Shown here: positions 14,772 to 23,306 of the stretch, piece by piece
How the letters are laid out: every line of letters begins with the position of its first letter
Numbering within the stretch: the stretch's first letter is position 1
Source of the DNA: Sphingobacterium sp.
Lineage (GTDB): Bacteria; Bacteroidota; Bacteroidia; Sphingobacteriales; Sphingobacteriaceae
Direction of reading: 5' to 3'
Length of the DNA stretch: 35,407 bases
NCBI GenBank assembly: GCA_031253985.1
Contig: JAIRVH010000222.1
Span: 1 to 35,407 of the forward strand
Program-made: the position numbers and the translations under genes
The notes under the pieces: generated by a model
The model's database searches: none
Seen by the model: only the letters and a program-made list of their open reading frames with translations
What the model was told of the DNA's origin: nothing

Positions 14772-17700
14772 CTAGAATCCCATTTTTAAGGTTAATGTAT
14801 ATTGTTTCGCAATCGGTAATGCCACTCCCCCAGAGTTAACAAATTCTGGATCTTGCCCATTAAGGCGCTTATCCGCATAAATTAACCAAGGATTGATCAC
14901 ATTGAATCGTACACCAAGATTGTTCATCTTAAGGGATTGCACAAAATATTTTGGTAGCTCATAAGATAAGGAAATGTCCTTCAAACGAATAAAATCACCC
15001 TTTGCAACAGTTTCCGTTGAATAATTATAGGCATTATAAGCATAATCGTATTGACTGTTGTTTCGGATAAAACGTCTATCCAAAATCACAGGAATATTCG
15101 TAAATGCTTCCTCTCCAGGAACAGTCCAGGCATCCCAAAATTCCCTTGGTGTAGCATTTAAGTCCGAATAACCTGTTTTATATGCTGGATCCAATCGAAC
15201 TACATTTCCAAAGGAATAGGTGATAAATACATTGAGCTTAAAATTCTTATATGAAAATACGTTCCCAAAACTTCCCATATCGGTCGGTTCAGTTGGCCCC
15301 TCATACTTCAACCAGTCAATTTGCTTACGCTCCTGAAAATACACTCCTGTTGTTGTCTCTGTTCCATCGATGTAATTGTAGACGGGCAGACCATTTGGAA
15401 GAAGTCGATTAAATGGAATGGAAAATAGCGGTCTTACGGGATAACCAACCCGTCCGTATCCTCCAGCAGCAATTAAGTCCGCAACTCGACTATTGTTTTC
15501 CAAAGCGGTAATCTTGTTTTTCGCTTTGGTGTAAATAAAGCTAGAAACCCACGAAAAATCTTGCTTTTTCAATATTGTTGCCGAAAGACTGAATTCCAAT
15601 CCATGTGATTCCATATTGGCAACGTTACCATATTTCGAAATTTCGCCGCCAAGTCCCTGCGTATTGACAATACCGATTAAGTCAAAATTCTTACGTTTAT
15701 AGTAATCAACATCCAATGCGATCCTGTTCTTAAATAAACCAATGGAAGTACCTATATTTAACTCATGCTTCTTCTCATAGGTAAGTTCCGAATTTTCTAA
15801 ATCAGAAATATTAAGACCTGTTTCTTTATCTGCGGTATTCGGACGCCATGGATTATAACTTTGAATAATAATCTTCGAATTGGTGACGAAATCCGGTCCT
15901 CTATCTGCCGTTAAACTATAAGACCCCTTGAAACTTAAATTCGAAAATGGCGTATTCAAGTTTTTAAAGAAATCTTCTTCCATGACATTCCACATTCCTG
16001 AAACGTTCCATGTCGGCATCCAACGTGCAGACGTTGTACGACCTAAACGGTTGGTCCCTTCGTAGCGTAATGTACCATTAATAGTATATCGGTTGTCAAA
16101 TGTATAATTGGCGGTTCCATAAAATGCTACTTGTCTGTTACGAGCAGGAGCTATATCACCATTTTTTCTTCTATCAATGGAATAATAATCAGCATTTTCT
16201 TCCTGGCTTTTCTTAAACAACTTATAATCTATAAATGGAATTTCCCCTAAATCATATTGCAAACCCCAACCTCTAAACCAGTTCTGATTTCGATCCACAG
16301 AATTCGTTTCAGCTCCAGCAAATGCGTAAATCTTATGAATCTCTTTAAAAGTTTTGTCGAAAGCTGCTGTAAAACGGAAATCCTTTGTTAACATCTTATT
16401 GTCTGTACGATTATAGATACCGCCATATGGTAAGACAGAAACTGGCACAGCATAAGGATCACTCGGATCAGTATATAAGAAAGGATTTGCATCACGAATA
16501 AACGTAGTAGGCATCCAACGATAAGCTAATGCCTGATTTGACTGATCTTTAATATAGTGCTGTTGCGATGTTTGCTGATATCTTGTAGCGGCCAATAACC
16601 CCAATTCCAATGCCTTAATCGGCTTCCATCGCAATTCTCCTTGAAATTTAATATCGGCAGCATTTATATCCATGTAATTGTTGTCCAATTCATGAAGGAT
16701 ATTGAATGGTGCATAATTCCGTGTATAGAATTCATTAGGATCAAGTGTCCGTGAAGTATTTAATGCATAACTATAAGGGTTAATGTCGAAATCCCGTTTA
16801 ATTTCCATGGAAACTCGATCCACAGAAGAACCTAATGTACCAGGAGCCCGCTGATCCCGATAGGATCCATTTGTTCGCAAATCTAATTTAAGATTATCAA
16901 ATAAATCGTAGGAAGCATTAAACATCCCTGTATAACGTTTCACATCTGATTTACGCGCCCAGCCATTATCAAAAACTCCACTGATAGAGGTATAGTATTG
17001 TGCTCTTTCTGTACCTGAAGAAAGACTGACTGAGTGATTCTGCATGATTGTCCGGCTGAACAATTGTTTAAACCAATCTGTGTTTCGGTATTCCGCTTTC
17101 CTTAAGTAAGCGTTTCTCGCTTCTTGTGTATTTTCTATTTGACCTGACTTGATCAATTCATACATTTTCCCATAGACACCCGATTCGGATCTACTTGCCA
17201 CATCAGCCATTGTTAACCATCCCCTTTGTTCAAGAATTTGATTAAATGCCATCTGCTCCTGCGAGTTCATGATATTGAAGTTATTATAAGAAGGAATCGC
17301 TCTTGAAGTAAACTCGCCCACATAATTTGCAGAATTTCTACCAGCTTTTCCTTTCTTTGTTGTAATAACAATAACGCCCCCCATAGCTCTGGCTCCATAT
17401 ATCGAGGTTGCAGAACCATCCTTTAACACAGTAAATGACTCGATGTCGTTGGCATTTAAGCCGGCGACGGCTGAACTGATTAGGGTCAATGCATCTCCTG
17501 AAGACAGATCATCTGAAGATACGTTTGACACATCTTCTATGATAATCCCATCAATTACCCAAAGCGGTTTTGAACTACCGTAAATTGACGTCGCGCCGCG
17601 GACCCTAATTTTCGGAGCCGATCCAAAAGTTCCGGTTGTGTTTTGAACCGAAACCCCAGCAACACGGCCTTCCAATGCTCTCGATGGATCAGGAAGCCCA

Positions 17701-18425
17701 CCTAGTTCGATATCTTTCATATCAACTTTGGCTGTAGCCCCTGTAAAGGTTCGTTTGTCAATCTTAGCTCCAAGCCCCGTTACAACAACTTCCTCGATTT
17801 GATTTTCATTAGAATCCAATACGATAGATACTGTATTTCTATTATTGACAGCAACCTCCGTATTGTTAAATCCTATATAGCGGACAACCAACACCGCATT
17901 TCCGCCAGCATTTATCCTAAAATGCCCGTCTGCATCTGTTTGCGTGGAAATGGAAGTTCCTTTGACCGTGATTGTAGCGCCGGCCAGCGGATTTCCGTTA
18001 GCATTTTTAACCGTTCCGCTGATCGACTGTTGGATGCTCTCGAAAACATCTTGGTTCTTTACATTACTATTGATAGAAATTGTATTTGCAATAATCTTAT
18101 ACTCGATATTTTTATCGCTTAAAATTGAGTTTAACGCCTCTTCTACAGAAGCATTTTTTAAATCAACTGTAACACGAGATTTTGCATTCAAATTTTCACT
18201 ATAGAGAACGCGTAGATTGGACTGCTTGGATATTGCGGAGAGCGCTTCCTCAATCCGTGCATTCCTCATTTTCAATGTAACTTTTTGTGCTGTTCCTTTT
18301 GCATGAACACCGGTTACAAATGCGAATAAAAGGCATGTACTAATTTTCATAATACGTAAGGGTTTGCAAAACCGATGGTCTTGGGGTAACAAGGACCAGG
18401 CTTTGCTAAATGGTAAGTTATTCAT
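14772..18425 (-). CDS. SusC/RagA-like TonB-dependent transporter with STN signalling domain (operon 1)
   Basis: 1217 residues. Residues 1-25 form a basic N-terminal extension, then MKISTCLLFAFVTG begins the hydrophobic signal (cleavage near 46). The STN (secretin/TonB short N-terminal) domain is at about 48-120 (VTLKMRNARIEEALSAIS). A carboxypeptidase-D-regulatory-like domain follows at about 133-215 (ISGTVKNANGNPLAGATI). The plug is at about 220-355 (IEEVVVTGLG, RALEGRVAGVSVQN, WVIDGIII, LKDGSATSIYGARAMGGVIVITTKKG). The beta-barrel ends with YTLTLKMGF. The protein imports a bound substrate using TonB energy; the STN domain should signal to the FecR encoded upstream. A conserved leader hairpin lies 75 nt before the start. 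Confidence 0.96.
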   Translation of the reverse strand: MNNLPFSKAWSLLPQDHRFCKPLRIMKISTCLLFAFVTGVHAKGTAQKVTLKMRNARIEEALSAISKQSNLRVLYSENLNAKSRVTVDLKNASVEEALNSILSDKNIEYKIIANTISINSNVKNQDVFESIQQSISGTVKNANGNPLAGATITVKGTSISTQTDADGHFRINAGGNAVLVVRYIGFNNTEVAVNNRNTVSIVLDSNENQIEEVVVTGLGAKIDKRTFTGATAKVDMKDIELGGLPDPSRALEGRVAGVSVQNTTGTFGSAPKIRVRGATSIYGSSKPLWVIDGIIIEDVSNVSSDDLSSGDALTLISSAVAGLNANDIESFTVLKDGSATSIYGARAMGGVIVITTKKGKAGRNSANYVGEFTSRAIPSYNNFNIMNSQEQMAFNQILEQRGWLTMADVASRSESGVYGKMYELIKSGQIENTQEARNAYLRKAEYRNTDWFKQLFSRTIMQNHSVSLSSGTERAQYYTSISGVFDNGWARKSDVKRYTGMFNASYDLFDNLKLDLRTNGSYRDQRAPGTLGSSVDRVSMEIKRDFDINPYSYALNTSRTLDPNEFYTRNYAPFNILHELDNNYMDINAADIKFQGELRWKPIKALELGLLAATRYQQTSQQHYIKDQSNQALAYRWMPTTFIRDANPFLYTDPSDPYAVPVSVLPYGGIYNRTDNKMLTKDFRFTAAFDKTFKEIHKIYAFAGAETNSVDRNQNWFRGWGLQYDLGEIPFIDYKLFKKSQEENADYYSIDRRKNGDIAPARNRQVAFYGTANYTFDNRYTINGTLRYEGTNRLGRTTSARWMPTWNVSGMWNVMEEDFFKNLNTPFSNLSFKGSYSLTADRGPDFVTNSKIIIQSYNPWRPNTADKETGLNISDLENSELTYEKKHELNIGTSIGLFKNRIALDVDYYKRKNFDLIGIVNTQGLGGEISKYGNVANMESHGLEFSLSATILKKQDFSWVSSFIYTKAKNKITALENNSRVADLIAAGGYGRVGYPVRPLFSIPFNRLLPNGLPVYNYIDGTETTTGVYFQERKQIDWLKYEGPTEPTDMGSFGNVFSYKNFKLNVFITYSFGNVVRLDPAYKTGYSDLNATPREFWDAWTVPGEEAFTNIPVILDRRFIRNNSQYDYAYNAYNYSTETVAKGDFIRLKDISLSYELPKYFVQSLKMNNLGVRFNVINPWLIYADKRLNGQDPEFVNSGGVALPIAKQYTLTLKMGF

Positions 18426-18478
18426 ACATTTACATTTTGTGGTTAATTAGGTAATTAATAGTTCACTTTTAAGTTATG

Positions 18479-18540
18479 AGCCCTTTTGATCACATTACTG
18501 AACAGGGATGCGCCAACATTCCTGTTCTCCTTTTGGGCAT
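18479..18540 (-). promoter_or_regulatory. conserved hairpin leader between fecR and susC (operon 1)
   Basis: GAACAGGGATG (18500-18510) and CATTCCTGTTC (18517-18527) form an 11-bp stem with one G.U pair around a 6-nt loop. A short outer pairing GCCC/GGGC encloses it, with an ATCAAAA-type unpaired strand. The same element occurs at 29961-30028 before the other susC. Hairpin to start distance is 75 nt here and 74 nt there. A leader attenuator, sRNA site or transcript-processing element is inferred. Confidence 0.6.
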
Positions 18541-18609
18541 TTAATGATTGTAGTGTATAATTATATCATAAGCCTCGCTGAATTAGTTTATATATTTGTT
18601 TAAAATAAG

Positions 18610-19758
18610 TTAGCTTTTGTTCTCAATGATCAATTCTTTGCCATGAATTTCAAATCGGAGATTGCTGACGTAAGATAGCATCTCCAGCACCTGAGAAAGT
18701 TTCACATCCCGCTGTATACTGCCGCTATATTCTTTGTTGAGTTGTACATTACCTCTAAATTTCACATCTAGATCGTACCATCGGGACAATTGATGGGCAA
18801 TATTTACAATCGTTTCCTTTTTAAAGTAGAATTCATTGTTATGCCAGGCTAAATCTTGCTGAATATCAGCACTCCCTTTTATCATATTATTTTTTGAAAG
18901 GGAAGCGAACTCTCCTGGATTCAGTTCCAGTTTATTCTCATGCTGCCTTACTTCGACCTTTCCCTCTACTAAAGTTGCACGTATATCGTCGTGATAAGCA
19001 AATACATTGAAATGGGTGCCCAATACTTTGATTTCACCCGCTTTTGACTCAACAAAAAAAGGTTTTTTGGCGTCGTGTGCCACTTCAAAATAAGCCTCTC
19101 CTTCTAAACTAACCCTTCTTTCATTTTCGGAAAACTGTGCTGGGAATTTTAAATTAGACTGCGCATTGACCCATACTCTGGTACCATCACTCAATGTAAT
19201 TTTGTAAAAACTTGCACGCGGCACAATGAGCGAATTCAAACGAGATTCACGCTGGCTTTTATTATTTTTAATGACTAATTCCCTCCCGTTTCCTACAAAT
19301 GTTTTATTGCTATCATATGTCTTCGAAGTTTTATCATTGAGCGCAATTTTTTCACCATTTGACAGCTGCAAGATGGCGCCACTCCGTGCCGGTTCGACAT
19401 CTTGCACCAAATACGAAGCCGAAGTATGTATGGTATCATCTGTTCGCAAATGGTAGTTCTGCCACAGATAGAAAAAGCTAGCCAATAGGAGTAATGATGC
19501 TGCAATACCGATAAACCATTTATGATTAGGTTTTTTACCCTTGTTGTTAAGTTTTTCCCATGCTCTATTTGCATCCAATTGCTTAACAATAGCTAAATCT
19601 TGTTCGATATTCTTCGCTTTTCGAAAGGATTCTAAAAGCTGTCTATTTTGGTCATTAGCTTGTAGCCATTCTTCAAATTGCAGTTTTTCTACATCAGTCA
19701 ATTGACCAAATAAAAATTTTTGAAGCAGCTGAGAGATATGTCCTGAGTTTTCTTCCAT
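18610..19758 (-). CDS. FecR family anti-sigma factor (operon 1)
   Basis: 382 residues. The cytoplasmic N-terminus (about 1-80) with EEWLQANDQNRQLLESFRKAKNIEQDL should bind the sigma factor. One transmembrane helix spans 82-99 (FIGIAASLLLLASFFYLW). The periplasmic FecR domain at about 175-275 includes YKITLSDGTRVWVNAQSNLK, RRVSLEGEAYFEVAH, PFFVES and IKVLGTHFNVFAY. The C-terminal DUF4974 domain at about 305-380 includes WHNNEFYFKKETI and YSGSIQRDVKLSQVLEMLS. It should relay the SusC STN signal to the sigma factor. It lies 46 nt after the sigma gene and 184 nt before susC, the gap that holds the conserved leader. Confidence 0.95.
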   Translation of the reverse strand: MEENSGHISQLLQKFLFGQLTDVEKLQFEEWLQANDQNRQLLESFRKAKNIEQDLAIVKQLDANRAWEKLNNKGKKPNHKWFIGIAASLLLLASFFYLWQNYHLRTDDTIHTSASYLVQDVEPARSGAILQLSNGEKIALNDKTSKTYDSNKTFVGNGRELVIKNNKSQRESRLNSLIVPRASFYKITLSDGTRVWVNAQSNLKFPAQFSENERRVSLEGEAYFEVAHDAKKPFFVESKAGEIKVLGTHFNVFAYHDDIRATLVEGKVEVRQHENKLELNPGEFASLSKNNMIKGSADIQQDLAWHNNEFYFKKETIVNIAHQLSRWYDLDVKFRGNVQLNKEYSGSIQRDVKLSQVLEMLSYVSNLRFEIHGKELIIENKS

Positions 19759-19804
19759 TTTGTAGAGTAAAGAAACTTAAGACAGGAAAAAGGGTGACAA
19801 GAAT

Positions 19805-20332
19805 TTAAATATTTTTTAACAAAAAAATAATAAGGGGTAAAAACTCAGGGTTCAGCCGTTTTAAGAGCATTTTCATACCGCGCTGCTTTTGGGTTTTTAC
19901 GGTATTGATACTAATTTTGAGTTCTTGGGTTATTTCAAGATTAGATAAGCCTTCCAAATATCCAAGGCGAAAAACCTGTTGACAAGAGGTTGGCATCTGT
20001 TCAATAATTTTGTAAATTTCCTGAATAGCCTCACTGTGAATCATATTTAATTCAAGAGCAATATTATCCTCTTCCGTAAAACCGACAACATTCCAATATC
20101 GCTGTTGTACTTTTTCGTGGCGGATATGATTATAACAAGCAAAACGAACAGCGCTATACAAATAATTCTTAATCGCAATCTCATTGTCACTGATCTGCTC
20201 AGTATTTTTAAAATAAGCAACAAAAGCGTCTTGCACAAGATCTTCTGCCACAGCTAAATCACCGACAATTTTCCAGGCAAAGTGGCACAGCCCATTATAG
20301 TGTGTTTTAAATAATACTTCTTCCTTCTGCAT
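19805..20332 (-). CDS. ECF RNA polymerase sigma factor, FecI-like (operon 1)
   Basis: 175 residues. Sigma region 2 is at about 6-75: FKTHYNGLCHFAWKIVGDLAVAEDLVQDAFVAYF, followed by YLYSAVRFACYNHIRHEK. Region 4 is at about 110-160: EIYKIIEQMPTSCQQVFRLGYLEGLSNLEITQELKISINTVKTQKQRGMKML, a clear helix-turn-helix. The start MQKEEVLFKTHY fits the family. The C-terminus has a hydrophobic tail (EFLPLIIFLLKNI) also found in the paralogue at 31272-31793. It would direct transcription of the downstream transporter under FecR control. Two palindromes (20348-20364 and 20395-20409) lie just upstream. Confidence 0.94.
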   Translation of the reverse strand: MQKEEVLFKTHYNGLCHFAWKIVGDLAVAEDLVQDAFVAYFKNTEQISDNEIAIKNYLYSAVRFACYNHIRHEKVQQRYWNVVGFTEEDNIALELNMIHSEAIQEIYKIIEQMPTSCQQVFRLGYLEGLSNLEITQELKISINTVKTQKQRGMKMLLKRLNPEFLPLIIFLLKNI

Positions 20333-20825
20333 AGTTAGACATTCCTCAATTACAAATTGTAATTCGTCGGGGGTTATTTTAGGACATTAGCGTACACTTA
20401 AAATAAGTGATTAATAATTGTTTGGTAAAAGTGCTAAATATTTTTTATTATTTACACAAAAAAGTTACCAAGCGGAATCTCATATGCTTTTTTGTACTTA
20501 TAAACTTAGAAAATCGGCAGTAAAAAAATAAAAGATAACTGCTTTAAGGGGGGTAAAGATAAAAAAGAGGAACGGATCAAAAAAAATAACTTATTGTCAA
20601 AAAGTCAATTTTAATTGTAACAAGAGATGCCACCGTCCATATTTATTAGCGAAAATTCCAAATGGATATCGCCAATTTAATGTATAGGGAAGTCTCATAT
20701 TTATTTCAAATTATCTTCTATATCAGAGGAGAACCTCCTATTGGCATAAAGTTAGAGTCGTCCAGTATAAACAACTTTAGGTTTAACAGCTGAGATAGTT
20801 CTAAAAGTAGACTTAAAACTCCAGC
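20333..20825. other. intergenic region upstream of sigma gene 1, with two palindromes
   Basis: This 493-nt AT-rich stretch has no convincing gene. A 17-nt perfect palindrome AATTACAAATTGTAATT (20348-20364) and CACTTA-AAA-TAAGTG (20395-20409) are the only clear elements. A weak AGGAG/CTCCT inverted repeat is at 20727-20739. The promoter of the sigma-fecR operon should be here, but no consensus -33/-7 pair could be assigned. Confidence 0.45.
20348..20364. promoter_or_regulatory. 17-nt palindrome upstream of sigma gene 1
   Basis: AATTACAAATTGTAATT is fully symmetric around a central A and ends 16 nt before the sigma start codon. A second palindrome, CACTTAAAATAAGTG, lies at 20395-20409. A repressor or activator site is possible; in AT-rich DNA, chance is not excluded. 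Confidence 0.35.
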
Positions 20826-21191
20826 CTATTTACCTGCTATGACATCGATATTCGGTGCAATCTGTTTTAATTTTTCGATAAACTCAGTAGGACTTTCCGG
20901 ATCGACGAATATATCGTCAGCCAAATTATAATGTAACAGCATACCTTTTCTATAAGGTCTTATAATTGTAAGTCTCATCGTTCCAAACCAGTCTACCTTA
21001 TCTGTTTCTAATTTTCGTATAGAAGTAATATCTACAGACTTTGTACCTGAGACTGTCTTAATAAAAAGCTTATCGCCTTCAATACAATACCGTTTAAAAA
21101 AGAAGGTAAAATACCAGGTTAATGCAAATACTCCTAACAATAGCAATGTTCCCAGATAGAGCCCTTTTTCAAGTCCTTCATAAGATAGCAT
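20826..21191 (-). CDS. small membrane protein with PH-like domain; true start probably upstream
   Basis: 121 residues from the first ATG (MLSYEGLEKGLYLGTLLLLGVFALTWYFTFFF). A hydrophobic helix is followed by a bacterial PH-like domain (RYCIEGDKLFIKTVSGTKSVDITSIRKLETDK, then MRLTIIRPYRKGMLLHYN..DDIFVDPESPTEFIEKLKQIAP), typical of small membrane-anchored PH proteins. The frame stays open upstream to a stop at 21288-21290 and encodes KTHIKFGSYIWGIATILIIV, which looks like the missing first helix. No ATG, GTG or TTG exists there; an ATA codon at 21264-21266 sits where the start would be expected. The gene may use a rare start, carry a start mutation, or begin at 21191. Function unknown. Confidence 0.6.
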   Translation of the reverse strand: MLSYEGLEKGLYLGTLLLLGVFALTWYFTFFFKRYCIEGDKLFIKTVSGTKSVDITSIRKLETDKVDWFGTMRLTIIRPYRKGMLLHYNLADDIFVDPESPTEFIEKLKQIAPNIDVIAGK

Positions 21192-21566
21192 TACAATAAT
21201 TAGGATCGTAGCAATACCCCAGATATAGCTTCCGAACTTTATGTGTGTTTTAAAGACTTCTTTTATAACTAATAATTTTTTAGTAGATCAATTATTTTAA
21301 TTTTTGGCAGCCAAATTCTATTAATTTCACCAAAGGCAGAATTTCAGTTCCAATTTAATAAGGGCAAATACTAAAAGAAAACAAAAACCAAATCCTTCCA
21401 AAACTAATTAACCTAAAACTATAGAGAGTATAAATGATAAATTTGAGAGTTCTTGAAAAACTAAATCTAGTCACTAATGGTAAAAAATAGATAAGAGACC
21501 TAGCAATCAGTCGATCAAAATCATCGAAATATACTGGGCTAGGAACCTTGAAATTCCCCATATTTT
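21192..21566. other. stretch between PH-like gene and small membrane protein gene
   Basis: The part nearest the PH-like gene (21192-21287) is open in its frame and probably belongs to it. The rest is AT-rich. A minus-strand reading frame at 21355-21636 overlaps the next gene by 70 nt and has an unusual Phe/Arg/Ser-rich composition; I do not accept it as a gene. No other element was seen. Confidence 0.4.
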
Positions 21567-21887
21567 TTACACCAAAGAATCTCCAACCAACACTAAGATA
21601 ATAGTCGCTGAAGAATAAAGTATACTCATGATCCAATCAGCTCTATGCTCTTTTTTAAATGCAAGAAAAAAAAATGATATTATCCAAATAAATATGATCA
21701 TAAATATCAATGGAATCGTAAACAGTTCTACAATAAAAGAAATAATCGTATTGGTCCAATCTGGAAGATATTGATATGTAGAATAATGTGCAATCAACAA
21801 GGCTATAGATAGTAGTCCAATCTGTGAAAGAAGGCGGACTAACTTTGGCAAATTATCGCCATTTATTATTTCTTTCCAATACATCAT
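21567..21887 (-). CDS. small three-helix membrane protein, unknown
   Basis: 106 residues, starting MMYWKEIINGDNLPKLVR. Three hydrophobic helices are visible: LLSQIGLLSIALLIAHYS, IISFIVELFTIPLIFMIIFIWIISFFFLAF and WIMSILYSSATIILVLVG. Lys/Arg residues (FKKEHRADW) mark the loop between the last two. No family recognised. It lies downstream of uptake operon 2 and its terminator, on the same strand, and upstream of the PH-like gene. It may be an independent unit. Confidence 0.55.
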   Translation of the reverse strand: MMYWKEIINGDNLPKLVRLLSQIGLLSIALLIAHYSTYQYLPDWTNTIISFIVELFTIPLIFMIIFIWIISFFFLAFKKEHRADWIMSILYSSATIILVLVGDSLV

Positions 21888-21943
21888 TTAAATCATTAAT
21901 TAGCTTAAACAACTATTATTTTATTCTATCCAAAATCATTAAG

Positions 21944-21972
21944 AAGGAGACACACACAATGTGTATCTCCTT
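21944..21972 (-). terminator. hairpin downstream of uptake operon 2
   Basis: AAGGAGA at 21944-21950 pairs with TCTCCTT at 21966-21972. After one mismatch the stem continues as CACA/TGTG-type pairs with a tiny loop. It starts 56 nt after the DUF4302 stop. The U-run on the minus strand is weak (CTTAATGATTTT), so a terminator is probable rather than certain. Confidence 0.65.
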
Positions 21973-22027
21973 GTCATATCCTAAATTTTTCTTAAAAAGA
22001 TTTCCAACATTCTGAAAAATGGATTGA

Positions 22028-23278
22028 CTACCGCCCAAAACTAATCCATTTTCGCGCATCGGACACAGTTACTAAATCATATTGTCCTAGCGCTGTTTCG
22101 ATAACGTATAATCCTTTTGGATCCGTAAAATCAAGTGCTGTTTGTAAAATTATATTTCTATAGGCTGCTGGAATGGTTCCCAAAGCTCCTACATACTGAT
22201 ACTTAATAAGCCCCGTTTGTAAGTCAATCGTACTAGCAATCGCAGTACCGAAATACAACGAATTGCCTTGAGCATATCCAAGCAAATCATAACCAGGACC
22301 ATAATCCAACCAGGCAATCCTTCTGTTCATTCCTGTACCTACAGAAACACTATTGTCATTCAAATAGTCTTCTACACCATCCTTAACCCAAGCCGAAAAA
22401 GAAATCTGACGATCTGATCTCCAAAAACGCGTTACTGCGGTCTTATCATAATTCATTGGCGTAATTGATTCTGTAATCTTCATATTTAAAGATCCTGAAC
22501 TTGCCGATAAAAAGCCAGAAGGATCATACTTTACATCTGAAAGACTCACAATACTATCCTTGCCAATCACTATTGGATTAAAAAATCTAACCTCATTTTT
22601 GACGACATAAAAATTACTTCCCACATTATCACCGGTCTCTGAGGAAATAAAATTGATACGTTTATTTCCTATATCAATTTTAGCTTCGTAATTTTTTCCA
22701 CCGATTTCAGTTCTTTTAAAATAGGTGTGTATCTGAGACAACTTCTCCTGCATGGAGGTGGTTTCATCAAAGGTTGATTCCAAATCAACTTTCGATTCCG
22801 CCCGCACCAAAATAAGTTTACTTTTATTGAAAGTCCCTTCCAAGACAATTTTATCCTTGGTAGCTGAAATTACTGCAAATTCAAAATCTGCTTTATAACC
22901 AGTTCCGACCCCTCCTCCTAACACATTGGGATTGGGATCAGAAAGCTCGTGTAATATAGAATAGGTATCAAACAGCAACGTCGGACGTTGCAATGCTTTA
23001 AGTCTATAGGAGCTTTCTTCCTCACTAGCTCCGTATTCAGCAGTCATTACAACGCGATTTTTGTCATTAAATTTCATTGTAAAATCTACGGCTATATCAA
23101 TATTAGTTAGAAGATAGGCTTTCCAACCATATTGAGCACTAGCAAGCGTAGCTTGATACTGAGCGAGACTATCCGCCAATCTGACGTCAACATCATCCAA
23201 AACTGGCGAAGTTTTATCTTTCTGACAGCTCGAGAAGGCGACAATAAATAATATATAAAATAATAAGTACTTTTTCAT
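22028..23278 (-). CDS. DUF4302 family lipoprotein (uptake operon 2)
   Basis: 416 residues. Lipoprotein signal (FYILFIVAFSSC, Cys18) and mature start CQKDKTSPVLDDVDVRLADSLAQYQATLASAQYGWKAYLLT. That is the DUF4302 opening: D-V-R-L block, Y-x-x-x-L-x-x-A-x-x-G-W-x-A-Y. It continues with the expected beta-rich core (VDFTMKFNDKNRVVMTAEYG, SSYRLKALQRPTLLFDTYSILHEL). It is about 130 residues longer than its paralogue at 11378-12247; the extra C-terminal region (about 290-416, RFWRSDRQISFSAWVKD onward) is unassigned. It is 28 nt downstream of the metallohydrolase and ends the operon. Likely surface lipoprotein of unknown role in substrate handling. Confidence 0.88.
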   Translation of the reverse strand: MKKYLLFYILFIVAFSSCQKDKTSPVLDDVDVRLADSLAQYQATLASAQYGWKAYLLTNIDIAVDFTMKFNDKNRVVMTAEYGASEEESSYRLKALQRPTLLFDTYSILHELSDPNPNVLGGGVGTGYKADFEFAVISATKDKIVLEGTFNKSKLILVRAESKVDLESTFDETTSMQEKLSQIHTYFKRTEIGGKNYEAKIDIGNKRINFISSETGDNVGSNFYVVKNEVRFFNPIVIGKDSIVSLSDVKYDPSGFLSASSGSLNMKITESITPMNYDKTAVTRFWRSDRQISFSAWVKDGVEDYLNDNSVSVGTGMNRRIAWLDYGPGYDLLGYAQGNSLYFGTAIASTIDLQTGLIKYQYVGALGTIPAAYRNIILQTALDFTDPKGLYVIETALGQYDLVTVSDARKWISFGR

Positions 23279-23306
23279 CTTGTTCTAATTTGCGTTTCTT
23301 CTTTCA

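Noticed and set aside
20720..20745. AGGAG/CTCCT short inverted repeat as a possible terminator
   Set aside because: Only 5 bp with a 3-nt loop and no U-run on either strand; no gene ends close to it.
21355..21636. 93-residue minus-strand frame next to the small membrane protein
   Set aside because: Overlaps the end of the better gene at 21567-21887 by 70 nt and has an odd Phe/Ser/Arg/Tyr-rich composition without a recognisable signal or domain.
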